Positions 30,237-39,319 of a stretch of 64,000 nucleotides of DNA are shown one piece after another; the first letter of the stretch is position 1; each line of letters starts with the position of its first letter. Source of the DNA: Scatosoma sp045652965 (lineage in GTDB: Bacteria > Bacillota > Clostridia > Christensenellales > Borkfalkiaceae); NCBI GenBank assembly GCA_045652965.1, contig JAZOLI010000092.1:1-64000 (forward strand), written 5' to 3'. A program made the position numbers and the translations under genes. Under the pieces are notes generated by a model that was not told the origin of the DNA, made no database searches, and worked only from the letters and a program-made list of their open reading frames with translations.

Positions 30237-30991
30237 TGAAAGATTATATTGCAACGATCGTAAAAAACGAACAAATTGCGGAAAACATCTTCGCCGTCAC
30301 CTTTGATTTGGGTGAAGAAGCGAAAGTGCGTGCAGGGCAATTTGGCAACATCGCGGTGGGGGGCACGCACTTGTTGCGCCGTCCCATTGCCATTTGTAAG
30401 GCGGAGAAAAATTTCGTCACCTTTTGCTATCAAATCAAGGGCGAAGGCACGCAAATGCTCAAAAATATGGGGGCAGGTACGAAATTAAACGTTTTAATGC
30501 CGCTTGGCAACGGATTTTTCGTGGAAGAAAACGAGAAGAAGGTTGCGCTTGTCGGCGGCGGCGTGGGCACGTTCCCTTTGATTTCCGTTTTGCGTGAATA
30601 TGGCGAGAAAAAAGAAATTTCCGCCTACATCGGCTATCGCAACAAAGGCGCGGTGTGCGGTTTGGAAGAATTTGAAAAGGCGGCGAAATTCGTTGGCGTG
30701 ACCGACGATGGTAGCTATGGCGAAAAAATGAACGCCGTGCAAGCGTGTGAAGCCGATTTGAAAGCGGGAAATCGCCCCGACGTGGTGCTTGCTTGCGGAC
30801 CTACGCCTATGCTTCGCGCGCTCAAAGCACTCGTTGAAAGAGAAAGCTTAAACTGCTACGTTTCGTTGGAAGAGCGCATGGGTTGCGGTTTCGGTGCGTG
30901 CGTGGTTTGCGTGTGCGAAAAAACCAACGGAGCGCGCGCAAGAGTGTGCAAAGACGGACCTGTGTTTAACGTGAATGAAGTGAAATTATAA
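30236..30991 (+). CDS. pyrK: dihydroorotate dehydrogenase electron-transfer subunit
   Basis: 251 residues, ferredoxin-reductase fold. It passes electrons from dihydroorotate via FAD and a [2Fe-2S] cluster to NAD+. FAD site LLRRPIAICK, NAD site VGGGVGTFPL and the C-terminal cysteine cluster MGCGFGACVVCVC (about 218-230) plus a later cysteine in VCKDG are all seen. It partners PyrDB encoded immediately after it, which fixes the class 1B type. Confidence 0.96.
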   Translation: MKDYIATIVKNEQIAENIFAVTFDLGEEAKVRAGQFGNIAVGGTHLLRRPIAICKAEKNFVTFCYQIKGEGTQMLKNMGAGTKLNVLMPLGNGFFVEENEKKVALVGGGVGTFPLISVLREYGEKKEISAYIGYRNKGAVCGLEEFEKAAKFVGVTDDGSYGEKMNAVQACEADLKAGNRPDVVLACGPTPMLRALKALVERESLNCYVSLEERMGCGFGACVVCVCEKTNGARARVCKDGPVFNVNEVKL

Positions 30992-31002
30992 GGAAAAAGA
31001 TT

Positions 31003-31920
31003 ATGGCGAATTTATCGGTGAATATTTGCGGCGTGGAATTGAAAAACCCCGTGATCGCGGCAAGCGGCACGTTCGGGTTTGGGCGTGAATTTAACGAATT
31101 ATACGATATCGGCGTGCTTGGCGGCGTGTCCACCAAAGGCTTGACGATGGAGCTTCGCGCAGGCAACCCCGTGCCGAGAATTGCGGAGAGCCGCGGCGTG
31201 ATTTTAAACGCGGTGGGCTTGCAAAACCCTGGCGTGGAACATTTCCTTGAAAAGGATTTAGCATGGCTTAAATCCACGGGCACGTGCGTGATTGCAAACG
31301 TGGCAGGCAAAACGCTCGACGATTATTTTGCTATTTGCGAAAAGCTCGATGGCAAGGTGGATATGATCGAACTCAACATTTCCTGCCCTAACGTCAAAAG
31401 CGGCGGCATGGCGTTTGGTATCAAGCCTGCATCGGTGGAAGAAGTGACTTCCGTTTCCAAAAGCGCGCTCAAGAAAACGCCTTTGATCGTTAAACTTTCC
31501 CCCAACGTCGAAAGCATTGCAACGAACGCGGAAGCGGCGGAAAACGGCGGCGCGGATTGTGTTTCTTTGATCAACACGCTCACGGGCATGGCGATCGACA
31601 TTGAAAGAAGAAGACCCATCATTGCCAACAACACGGGCGGCGTTTCGGGTGCAGGCGTGAAACCCATTGCCGTGCGCATGGTCTACGAAGCTTCGCAGGC
31701 GGTGAAAATCCCCGTGATTGGTATGGGCGGCATCACTTGCGCAGAAGATGCGATTGAATTTTTGATGGCAGGGGCGTGCGCCGTACAAGTGGGAACGGCA
31801 AACTTCACCGATCCCTTTGCAATGCCGAAGATCATCAAGGGTTTGAACGATTGGTGCGATAAGCACGGCGTTGAAAACGTGAGCGACCTTACAGGCACCT
31901 TACAGTTAAACGGAAAATAA
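31003..31920 (+). CDS. pyrD: dihydroorotate dehydrogenase (NAD+), catalytic subunit, class 1B
   Basis: 305 residues, soluble TIM-barrel FMN enzyme oxidising dihydroorotate to orotate. Typical sequences include VIAASGTFGFG at the N-terminus, ELNISCPNVKSGG with the class 1B catalytic cysteine, and the FMN phosphate loop IGMGGITCAEDA. The gene directly follows pyrK, whose product it needs. AAGGAAAAAG precedes the ATG. Confidence 0.97.
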   Translation: MANLSVNICGVELKNPVIAASGTFGFGREFNELYDIGVLGGVSTKGLTMELRAGNPVPRIAESRGVILNAVGLQNPGVEHFLEKDLAWLKSTGTCVIANVAGKTLDDYFAICEKLDGKVDMIELNISCPNVKSGGMAFGIKPASVEEVTSVSKSALKKTPLIVKLSPNVESIATNAEAAENGGADCVSLINTLTGMAIDIERRRPIIANNTGGVSGAGVKPIAVRMVYEASQAVKIPVIGMGGITCAEDAIEFLMAGACAVQVGTANFTDPFAMPKIIKGLNDWCDKHGVENVSDLTGTLQLNGK

Positions 31921-31934
31921 TTAGGAGAAAGATT

Positions 31935-32600
31935 ATGGAATATACGTACAAACAGGAATTTATCAGATTTATGGTATCCAACGGCGTGCTCAAATTTGGC
32001 GAGTTTACGCTCAAAAGCGGAAGAAAAGCTCCCTATTTTATCAACACGGGGAACTATAAAACGGGCAAACAGCTTGCAAAACTTGGCGAGTATTACGCGG
32101 CTTGCATCCAAGAAAACAAGCTGGAAGCGGACACGCTCGTAGGGCCTGCGTATAAAGGCATTCCCCTTTCCGTTGCAACGGCGATTGCTATGTATCATGG
32201 TTATGAAAAGGAAATCAACTATTGTTTCGATAGAAAGGAAGTGAAAGACCACGGCGAAGGTGGGCTTTTCGTAGGCAAAGAGCTTCAAGACGGTGAAAAG
32301 GTGATCATCATCGAAGACGTGATGACGTCGGGAAAGGCGCTTCGCGAAATTTTGCCCAAACTCCAAGCTGCGGCAAACGTGGAAATCGTGGGCATGATCA
32401 TTTCCGTAGATCGCAGAGAAAAGGCGCTTGATAGCGAGCTTTCCGCTGTTGCCGAAGCGAAAAAACAATTCGGCGTGGACGTTTATTCGGTTGTGACGAT
32501 GGACGATATCATCGCGGCGATTGAAGACGGCGTAATCGACGGCAAGGAACACCTTTCCGCGATGTATAAATATCGCAACACCTACGGCGCGAGCCTGTAA
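31935..32600 (+). CDS. pyrE: orotate phosphoribosyltransferase
   Basis: 221 residues. It joins orotate and PRPP to form OMP. The PRPP loop is VIIIEDVMTSGKALRE (about 117-132); KSGRKAPYFINTG and FDRKEVKDHGEGG are other conserved parts. AGGAG precedes the ATG. Last gene of pyrB-C-F-K-D-E; with PyrF it completes UMP synthesis, so only carbamoyl-phosphate synthetase is missing here. Confidence 0.97.
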   Translation: MEYTYKQEFIRFMVSNGVLKFGEFTLKSGRKAPYFINTGNYKTGKQLAKLGEYYAACIQENKLEADTLVGPAYKGIPLSVATAIAMYHGYEKEINYCFDRKEVKDHGEGGLFVGKELQDGEKVIIIEDVMTSGKALREILPKLQAAANVEIVGMIISVDRREKALDSELSAVAEAKKQFGVDVYSVVTMDDIIAAIEDGVIDGKEHLSAMYKYRNTYGASL

Positions 32601-32731
32601 ATGCGTTTTTCGCCCCAAACGGGCGCGGACGGACGGTTTTTATAAGCTTGCATATTGCGCGTTTCAAAAGCAAGGGCGGCGATTGCGCAAGCAAAACAAA
32701 ACGCCACAACGGCTAAAAATATACGTTTCAT
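32582..32731 (-). CDS. possible small secreted or membrane protein (49 aa)
   Basis: Starting at ATG 32731 the frame encodes KRIFLAVVAFCFACAIAALAF, a classic positively charged plus hydrophobic signal or anchor, then a 25-residue tail ending in RIYRLAP. It runs antisense in the short gap between pyrE and trpS and overlaps the pyrE end by 19 nt. No ribosome site is visible. I do not recognise it; it could be chance, though the leader-like composition is suggestive. Confidence 0.35.
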   Translation of the reverse strand: MKRIFLAVVAFCFACAIAALAFETRNMQAYKNRPSAPVWGEKRIYRLAP

Positions 32732-32761
32732 AAAAACAGTATGCGTTAAAATGGAGAAATT

Positions 32762-33805
32762 ATGAAAAACATTATTCTTACGGGCGATCGCCCTACGGGG
32801 AAATTGCATATCGGGCACTACGTGGGCTCGTTAAAGCGCCGCGTGGAGTTGCAAAACAGTGGTAAATTTGACGAAATTTACGTGATGATTGCCGATGCGC
32901 AAGCGCTCACCGACAATTTTGACAACCCCGATAAGGTGCGCGCGAATATCACGGAAGTTGCGCTTGATTATCTTGCGTGTGGGCTCGATCCGAAAAAATC
33001 AACGATTTTCGTGCAATCGCATATCGAACAACTCACGGAACTTACCTTCTATTATATGAATTTAGTCACGCTCGCGCGGCTCGAGAGAAACCCGACGGTG
33101 AAAGCGGAAATAAAGCAAAAGAATTTTGAACATTCGTTGCCCATGGGCTTTTTAACATATCCCGTGTCGCAAACGGCGGATATCACGGCGTTTAAAGCGA
33201 ACGTCGTGCCTGTGGGCGAAGATCAACTTCCCATGCTTGAACAGGCGCGCGAGATCGTGCGTAGCTTTAACGGGTTATACGGCGAAACGCTCGTAGAGCC
33301 CAAAGCCGTGCTTCCCGACAACAAATCGTGTTTGCGTTTGCCTGGCACGGACGGCATGGCAAAGATGAGCAAATCGCTTGGGAATTGTATCTACCTTTCC
33401 GATAGCGCCGACGAAATCAAGCGCAAAGTGATGGGTATGTACACCGATCCTAACCATATCATGGTTTCCGATCCCGGCGACACGAAGAACAACCCCACGT
33501 TTATTTATTTGGATGCGTTTTCTTCGAAAGAGCATTTTGAAAGATATTTACCCGAATATGCGAATTTGGATGAGCTCAAAGCGCATTACCAGCGCGGCGG
33601 GTTGGGCGATATGAAAGTGAAGAAATTCCTAAACGCCGTGATGCAGGAAACGTTAGAGCCGATCAGGTTGCGTAGAGAAGAGCTTGCAAAGGATATACCT
33701 GCCGTTTGGGCGATGCTCAAAACGGGAAGCGAAAAGGCAAGAGAAGTTGCCGCGCAAACGCTTAGCGAAGTGAAACGGGCGATGAAAATCAATTATTTTG
33801 AATAA
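32762..33805 (+). CDS. trpS: tryptophan--tRNA ligase
   Basis: 347 residues, class Ic synthetase that charges tRNA-Trp. The HIGH region appears as GDRPTGKLHIGHYVGSL and KMSKS as GMAKMSKSLGN. GEDQLPMLEQAREI holds tryptophan-site residues. GGAG lies about 7 nt before the ATG. No T-box leader is visible upstream, unlike many Firmicutes trpS genes. A bidirectional terminator follows. Confidence 0.97.
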   Translation: MKNIILTGDRPTGKLHIGHYVGSLKRRVELQNSGKFDEIYVMIADAQALTDNFDNPDKVRANITEVALDYLACGLDPKKSTIFVQSHIEQLTELTFYYMNLVTLARLERNPTVKAEIKQKNFEHSLPMGFLTYPVSQTADITAFKANVVPVGEDQLPMLEQAREIVRSFNGLYGETLVEPKAVLPDNKSCLRLPGTDGMAKMSKSLGNCIYLSDSADEIKRKVMGMYTDPNHIMVSDPGDTKNNPTFIYLDAFSSKEHFERYLPEYANLDELKAHYQRGGLGDMKVKKFLNAVMQETLEPIRLRREELAKDIPAVWAMLKTGSEKAREVAAQTLSEVKRAMKINYFE

Positions 33806-33812
33806 GAAAAAA

Positions 33813-33850
33813 CGCGGACTGTTTGAAAACAGTCCGCGAAATTTTTTTTT
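33813..33850. terminator. bidirectional terminator between trpS and the M18 peptidase
   Basis: CGCGGACTGTTT and AACAGTCCGCG form an 11-bp stem, with A6 on the left and T10 on the right. Confidence 0.92.
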
Positions 33851-33862
33851 GTTTTGGTTTTG

Positions 33863-35143
33863 TTACGCGATGGTAAAGCCGTCCTTTTCTGCGATAAAAT
33901 CGGAAGAATAGAACGCCGTCAAGCCGCTTACAAGCTCCGCATAATCGGAAGAAGCAAAACATTCGCAAGCGGAATGCATAGCAAGTTGCGCAAGCCCGAT
34001 GTCCGCGCCTGCAATCCCTAAACGCGTTAAAGCGGAAACGCCGAGCGTTGAGCCGCTGCGCACGTCCGAGCGGTTGAAAAAGTTTTGATAGGAAACGCCT
34101 GCCTTTTCAAACACCCTTTTCACCACGGCGGAAGAGATGGCGTCCGTCACGTATGCGCCGCAAGCGTGCGATTTAATCACCACGCCGCCGCCAAGCAACG
34201 TCTTGTTGGTGGGATCGCTCTTTTCGGGGTGGTTGGGATGCAACGCATGCGCGTTATCCACCGAAAGGAAGAAAGAAGTTGCGAGCGCTTTGTAAAATTC
34301 GTTGTCGTCGAAGTGGAATGCATAAGCAATGCGACGGAGCACGTTTTCAAGGAAATCGCCACCTGCGCCTTGCGTGGAATGGCTGCCGATTTCTTCGTGA
34401 TGCATAAGCGCCGCCACGCAAACGCCGTTGCCATCCGCTTTGTTTTCAAGCGCTTCCAAGCTCGCGAAAACGCTCGTTAAGTTGTCGATACGGGGGGAAG
34501 AGAGAAACTCGTCGTTGACGCCGAACGTGTAAGGTTTTTCCGCGTTTACGACAAATAAATCGTGAGAGAGTACGCGCGTTTCACCTGCGATTTTTTCCAG
34601 CCATTCACCTTCGCTGCCGGCAAGCGACAAAAGGGGCAAAAGGTCGATTTGCGCGTTCACGGCAAAGCCTTCGTTTACGCCACGGTTTTGGTGCACGGCA
34701 AGCGATGGAATGCATACGTTAAAAGGCGATTCCACGATTTGCGCGAACACTTTGTCTCCGTCCTGTTTCACCACTCTACCTGCAATTTTCAAAGGGCGGT
34801 CGAAGAAAGAATACCAAACGCCGCCGCCATAGGGCTCTACGTTCAAAACGGCGCAGTTTTCCGTTTTTTTCACCGGATTTTCCTTAAGTTTGAGTGCGGG
34901 GGAATCAACGTGGGAAGCCACGATTTTATAAGAAAAACGATCAAGCCCACCAACGGTAAACGCGATCAAGCTCGCGCCGCGTTCTACAAAATATTTCCCA
35001 CCTTCTAAAAGCTCGAAATCTTCCGTTTCCAAAAGGGGAACGAAGCCGTTTTTCAAAAGCTCGTCGCGCGCGTTTTCCTTTGCGTGATAAGCTGTGAGTG
35101 AATTTTCCAAAAAGCTAGTTAAACGTTGCATTTTTTCCGTCAT
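33863..35143 (-). CDS. M18 family aminopeptidase
   Basis: 426 residues, the size of M18 aspartyl/general aminopeptidases. Metal and catalytic motifs: SHVDSPALKLKENPV, the ALMHHEEIGSHSTQGA block (catalytic Glu plus ligand) and a late Asp/His in DVRSGSTLG and LAMHSACE. It removes N-terminal residues from peptides in the cytoplasm as a large dodecamer in known members. GAGGTG lies 8 nt before ATG 35143; the track to 35290 reads through the promoter and is rejected. Confidence 0.92.
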   Translation of the reverse strand: MTEKMQRLTSFLENSLTAYHAKENARDELLKNGFVPLLETEDFELLEGGKYFVERGASLIAFTVGGLDRFSYKIVASHVDSPALKLKENPVKKTENCAVLNVEPYGGGVWYSFFDRPLKIAGRVVKQDGDKVFAQIVESPFNVCIPSLAVHQNRGVNEGFAVNAQIDLLPLLSLAGSEGEWLEKIAGETRVLSHDLFVVNAEKPYTFGVNDEFLSSPRIDNLTSVFASLEALENKADGNGVCVAALMHHEEIGSHSTQGAGGDFLENVLRRIAYAFHFDDNEFYKALATSFFLSVDNAHALHPNHPEKSDPTNKTLLGGGVVIKSHACGAYVTDAISSAVVKRVFEKAGVSYQNFFNRSDVRSGSTLGVSALTRLGIAGADIGLAQLAMHSACECFASSDYAELVSGLTAFYSSDFIAEKDGFTIA

Positions 35144-35162
35144 AATTTTACACCTCGCTTCT

Positions 35163-35191
35163 ATTCTATCATTTTTTTTATGCTTTGACAA
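35163..35191 (-). promoter_or_regulatory. promoter of the M18 peptidase
   Basis: TTGTCA (35191-35186), 17 bp, TAGAAT (35168-35163) on the minus strand. Confidence 0.65.
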
Positions 35192-35275
35192 GTGTTTTCG
35201 ACAAGTTTCGTTTGGCAAAAACAAATGAAAAAATGAAAATATACTGAAAATAAAAGGAAGGCGATAATTTTCCAC

Positions 35276-35303
35276 TTGACAAAAGCGCAAAATCGCGTAT
35301 AAT
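35276..35303 (+). promoter_or_regulatory. sigma-A promoter of the ABC-FtsX gene
   Basis: TTGACA (35276-35281), 16 bp, TATAAT (35298-35303); leader of about 50 nt. Confidence 0.82.
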
Positions 35304-35359
35304 TATATTTGAGAAATTATAGATAAAATTAAGCGAAAAAGTATCGGGAGAAAGAACGT

Positions 35360-38257
35360 ATGTTGCAACTTAAAAACGTTAAAAAAGATTACGTGACGGC
35401 AGGGAACGTCGTGCAAGCGCTCCGCGGCGTGTCACTTAGATTTCGCAAAAACGAGTTTGTGTCCATTCTCGGCGCATCCGGTTGCGGAAAAACCACCCTT
35501 TTGAACATTATCGGCGGCTTGGATCATTATACGTCGGGCGATCTTGTCATTTGTGGCAAATCCACCAAAGATTATAAGGATCACGATTGGGACGTTTATA
35601 GAAATCACCGCATTGGGTTCGTGTTTCAATCGTATAATTTAATTCCCCACCAAACGGTGCTTACGAACGTGGAGCTTGCGCTCACGATTGCAGGCGTTTC
35701 CAAACGAGAAAGAAGACGTAGAGCGACGGAAGCACTTATCAAAGTGGGGCTTAAAAGCGAACTCCACAAACGCCCTAACCAACTTTCGGGTGGACAAATG
35801 CAACGTGTGGCAATTGCTCGTGCGCTTGTAAACAACCCCGAAATTTTGCTTGCTGACGAGCCTACGGGCGCGCTCGACACGACGACAAGCGTGCAAATCA
35901 TGGAGCTTATCCGTGAAATCGCAGGTGAGCGGCTCGTGATTATGGTCACGCACAACCCCGAACTTGCGGAAGAATATTCTTCGCGTATCGTGCGCCTTCA
36001 AGATGGTTTGCTCGTTTCTGATTCTAACCCTTATAACGGGATTGAAGAGTTGGACGGCGACGAGCGAGCTTTCAACCCTAAGGTAAATTATCAAGACGTG
36101 GAAGTGAATTGCCCCAAATGCGGTACTCGTTTATTCCTTTGCGGCGTGCACCCCATGCGCGGTTCGAAAGCGACTTGTCCCATTTGTGATGAAAATTTTA
36201 GCCTGAAACCAAAGCCTAAAATGGTAGAAAAGCCTGCACCTACGATTGAGCCTAAAAAATCGAGAAAGGAACGCAAAAAAGAAGCAAAGCGCAAGAAAAA
36301 AGAAAACGCTTCCATGTCGTATGCAACGTCGCTCGGGCTTTCCGCTCGCAATTTGGCAACCAAAAAAGGCAGAACGGCGGTCACGTCGGTGGCAGGAAGC
36401 ATCGGTATCATCAGCGTATGCTTGGTGCTTGCGCTCTCCAACGGCTTTAACGGATATATCAAAAAAACGCAGGAAGATATGCTCTCTTCCTATCCCCTTG
36501 AAATCACCGAAACTACGCTCAACGTGGAAGCGATTATGTCGGGTATGACCGCCGCAACCGATTTGCCCGATTTGGACAAAATCAAAGATCGCGTCTACGT
36601 CAACTCGTTTTTGACGAATATCGCGCAGGGCATGACGGTGACGAACAATCTTTCCGATGACTATATCGAATATTTGGAAAGCATGGACGAAAGCTTATAT
36701 ACGGCGATCGTATACGGCACGGGCATGTCCTTATCCAACAACCTTTACACGCAAGTGCAGGTGGAAGAAAACGGAAAGACGGTGGAAAAGGTAATGTCCC
36801 TTTCCGAGCTTAAATCCTATTACACTTTCCAACTTACCCAGCAGGAAGAAAAGTATGCTAGCCTTGCTTATCTTGTCGATTATCTGGGTAGTGTTTATGG
36901 CAAAATGCCCGGCACGACGGATGTAAGCAGCGATAAATTTGGCGATTACGTGCTCTCTCAATACGACGTAATTGAAGGGGATTTCCCAAAAGAAGCAAAC
37001 GAAGCGGTGCTAGTTGTGGGAAGCAACAACGACGTGACCGATTTGACGCTTGCACAGCTTGGCTTTATCGGTGAAAAGGAATTTTTAGCACTCTTCCCGC
37101 AGGAAGGCGAAGACGTTGGCGATAGCAAAGATTATGAAACCATGATCGGCTTTAACAAGATTGTTGGCAAAAAGTTTATGCTCAATTATAACGACGCTAT
37201 TTACACGCCTTCTGATGATAGCTCCGCTTATTTATACGATTATCAAAAATCGAGAACGGAGATTGGAAAGGATGGGGAAGATGGCAAGCTTATCACCATT
37301 TCGGGCATCTTGCGTTTGAAAGACGGATATAACTACGGATGCCTTACAAGCGGTTTATATTTGACGGAACAGGTATGCAATGAATATTTAGAAGTGAATA
37401 TGAAATCCGAGCTTTCCACAACGATTTTAGAGCAATCGGGCAGCGCGAACAAGTTTGGCACGCTCGTGCAAGAGCTTGCTTCGCTTACCCAAGGCTCGCC
37501 AGAATATATGCAAAAGATCATGGAGCTTATGAGCTTTTTGAAAACGTGTAAGCCTGCCGCGGAAAATTTGTTGGAATATTATATCGCAGGAGATGCTATG
37601 GCAGGAGATGAAAGCGGCAACATGGCGGATGCGCTTAAAGGATACTATTTCTTATACGGCGACACGGCGATACGCGCGGTTGGCGGCAAAGATACCGTCA
37701 ATTCCATTCAAATTTACACCGACGATTTCGATTCCAAAGAGCAAATCCTTTTATGGCTGGATACGTGGAACGACGAACACGAAACGGGCGATCAAGTGAA
37801 ATATACCGACACGGTTGGCATGATGATGACGATGGTGGAAACGATTTTGAACGCGATCACCTACGTGCTCGTGGCGTTCACGGCAATCTCGCTCGTCGTG
37901 TCGTCGGTTATGATCGGGATCATCACTTACGTATCGGTGGTGGAGAGAACGAAAGAAATTGGTGTGCTTCGCTCGCTTGGCGCAAGAAAGAAAGATATTA
38001 AAAACCTTTTCAATGCCGAAACGTTTATCATCGGGCTTTCTTCGGGTGTGTTCGGCGTTGTGGTGACGTATGCGCTTCAATTTGCGGTCAATGCAATCTT
38101 GGGCACGCTTACGGGCATTTCTACGCTCGCCGCGCTTCCCATCACTTCGGCGCTTATTATGGTTGCCGTGAGCATTGTCTTAACGCTCATCAGCGGTTTG
38201 ATCCCTGCTTCGGCAGCGGCTAAGAAAGATCCTGTGATTGCGCTTCGCACCGAATAA
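35360..38257 (+). CDS. ABC transporter: ATPase, zinc ribbon and FtsX-type permease in one chain
   Basis: 965 residues. Residues 1-225 are a LolD/MacB-type ATPase: Walker A GASGCGKT at 38-45, signature LSGGQ at 142-146, Walker B ILLADEP at 162-168. At 251-276 is a zinc ribbon (CPKCG...CPIC), then a lysine-rich linker. One membrane helix (about 345-365) is followed by a ~430-residue outer domain and three C-terminal helices with the FtsX motif VERTKEIGVLRSLGARKKDI. Type VII ABC systems act as mechanotransducers rather than pores, serving lipoprotein, peptide or wall-hydrolase control. ATPase and permease are usually separate genes; no accessory gene is adjacent. Confidence 0.92.
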   Translation: MLQLKNVKKDYVTAGNVVQALRGVSLRFRKNEFVSILGASGCGKTTLLNIIGGLDHYTSGDLVICGKSTKDYKDHDWDVYRNHRIGFVFQSYNLIPHQTVLTNVELALTIAGVSKRERRRRATEALIKVGLKSELHKRPNQLSGGQMQRVAIARALVNNPEILLADEPTGALDTTTSVQIMELIREIAGERLVIMVTHNPELAEEYSSRIVRLQDGLLVSDSNPYNGIEELDGDERAFNPKVNYQDVEVNCPKCGTRLFLCGVHPMRGSKATCPICDENFSLKPKPKMVEKPAPTIEPKKSRKERKKEAKRKKKENASMSYATSLGLSARNLATKKGRTAVTSVAGSIGIISVCLVLALSNGFNGYIKKTQEDMLSSYPLEITETTLNVEAIMSGMTAATDLPDLDKIKDRVYVNSFLTNIAQGMTVTNNLSDDYIEYLESMDESLYTAIVYGTGMSLSNNLYTQVQVEENGKTVEKVMSLSELKSYYTFQLTQQEEKYASLAYLVDYLGSVYGKMPGTTDVSSDKFGDYVLSQYDVIEGDFPKEANEAVLVVGSNNDVTDLTLAQLGFIGEKEFLALFPQEGEDVGDSKDYETMIGFNKIVGKKFMLNYNDAIYTPSDDSSAYLYDYQKSRTEIGKDGEDGKLITISGILRLKDGYNYGCLTSGLYLTEQVCNEYLEVNMKSELSTTILEQSGSANKFGTLVQELASLTQGSPEYMQKIMELMSFLKTCKPAAENLLEYYIAGDAMAGDESGNMADALKGYYFLYGDTAIRAVGGKDTVNSIQIYTDDFDSKEQILLWLDTWNDEHETGDQVKYTDTVGMMMTMVETILNAITYVLVAFTAISLVVSSVMIGIITYVSVVERTKEIGVLRSLGARKKDIKNLFNAETFIIGLSSGVFGVVVTYALQFAVNAILGTLTGISTLAALPITSALIMVAVSIVLTLISGLIPASAAAKKDPVIALRTE

Positions 38258-38361
38258 GCAAAATTCGTATAGCACGGCGTTTTAAGGTATAGAAGAAGAG
38301 AATAAATCTCCTCTGCATAAATCCCAAAATGCGAAACATACTGTTTTCAGGAGGGAAAATT

Positions 38362-38589
38362 ATGCGAGTGATCAACGTTATCTCTTATATTTTGGTAATC
38401 GTCGGTGCGATCAACTGGGGTTTGTTCGGTTTGTTCGATCTCAATCTCGTTTCGCAAGTGTTTGCGGGTGCGAGAACGGTTGGCTCGATCATCACCTATT
38501 CGATTATCGCGCTTGCGGCGCTTTGGCTGATTCTTTCGCCGTTTATCACGGACGGCGTGCTTTGGCTCAAAAGCAGACGCGCAGAGTAA
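38362..38589 (+). CDS. DUF378 small membrane protein
   Basis: 75 residues with two hydrophobic helices (about 5-24 and 41-60) and the family opening NVISYILVIVGAINWGLFGLF. DUF378 proteins are small inner-membrane proteins of unknown function, common in Firmicutes. AGGAGGG lies 7 nt before ATG 38362; the longer frame start is rejected. Terminator follows. Confidence 0.88.
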   Translation: MRVINVISYILVIVGAINWGLFGLFDLNLVSQVFAGARTVGSIITYSIIALAALWLILSPFITDGVLWLKSRRAE

Positions 38590-38602
38590 GTAAATGAAAG
38601 AA

Positions 38603-38640
38603 AAGCGGATTTTCCTGCAAAAGGAAGTCCGCTTTTTTTT
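38603..38640 (+). terminator. terminator after the DUF378 gene
   Basis: AAGCGGATTTTCCT pairs with AGGAAGTCCGCTT with one mismatch, then a T8 run. Confidence 0.88.
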
Positions 38641-38650
38641 GTTAAGCATA

Positions 38651-38679
38651 TTGACATTTCACTTTCTATATAGTATAAT
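38651..38679 (+). promoter_or_regulatory. consensus promoter of lemA-DUF2207
   Basis: TTGACA (38651-38656), 17 bp, TATAAT (38674-38679). Confidence 0.9.
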
Positions 38680-38710
38680 AAGTTTAGAAAAATCTCAAAG
38701 GAGAGAAAAA

Positions 38711-39316
38711 ATGATGTTAAACGGATTGCTTATGAGCACAGGCGGTTGGATCGCTATCGTGGCGGTTATCGTGGTGGTTTTGGCGATTGCCTTGCTCGCT
38801 TGGTGGATTGGCACGCGCAACGATTTCGTGCGCCTGAAAAACAAAGTGGAAGAAGCTTGGGCGACGATCGACGTGTTTTTGAAAAAACGTTATGATTTGA
38901 TCCCCAACCTTGTGGAAACGGTGAAAGGGTACGCCAAGCACGAAAATGAAACGCTCAAAGAAGTGGTGGCGGCGAGAAACGTTGCTATGAACGCAAAGAC
39001 GGCGGCGGAAAAAGTGAACGCGGAAAACGGCTTAACCAATTCCCTTCGCACCTTCTTCTCAGCAGTTTCTGAAAGCTATCCCGATTTGAAAGCAAATTCT
39101 AATTTCTTGGATTTGCAAAATCAACTCAAATCGATTGAAAGCGAACTTGAAAGCTCCCGTCGCTATTATAACGGCGTTGTTAAAACGTTCAACACTAAGC
39201 TTGAAATTTTCCCTGCGAATATCGTGGGTAGCCGCATGGGTGAAGATTATAAAAAGCGTCCCTATTTCGAGCTGGATAGCGCGGAAGAGAGAAAGAACGT
39301 GAAAGTTCAGTTTTAA
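38711..39316 (+). CDS. lemA: LemA family protein
   Basis: 201 residues. An N-terminal membrane helix (about 12-34) is followed by the LemA helical bundle with NKVEEAWATIDVFLKKRYDLIPNLVE split here as NKVEEAWATID and RYDLIPNLVETVKGYA, then SRRYYNGVVKTFNTKLE and FPANIVG. The family is widespread, membrane-bound with an outer helical domain, and of unclear role. AAAGGAGA lies before ATG 38711. It is followed 3 nt later by a DUF2207 gene, the usual partner. Confidence 0.95.
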   Translation: MMLNGLLMSTGGWIAIVAVIVVVLAIALLAWWIGTRNDFVRLKNKVEEAWATIDVFLKKRYDLIPNLVETVKGYAKHENETLKEVVAARNVAMNAKTAAEKVNAENGLTNSLRTFFSAVSESYPDLKANSNFLDLQNQLKSIESELESSRRYYNGVVKTFNTKLEIFPANIVGSRMGEDYKKRPYFELDSAEERKNVKVQF

Positions 39317-39319
39317 ATC

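Noticed and set aside
31683..32618. 311-codon minus-strand frame opposite pyrD/pyrE
   Set aside because: Shadow frame over two certain genes; composition is not protein-like.
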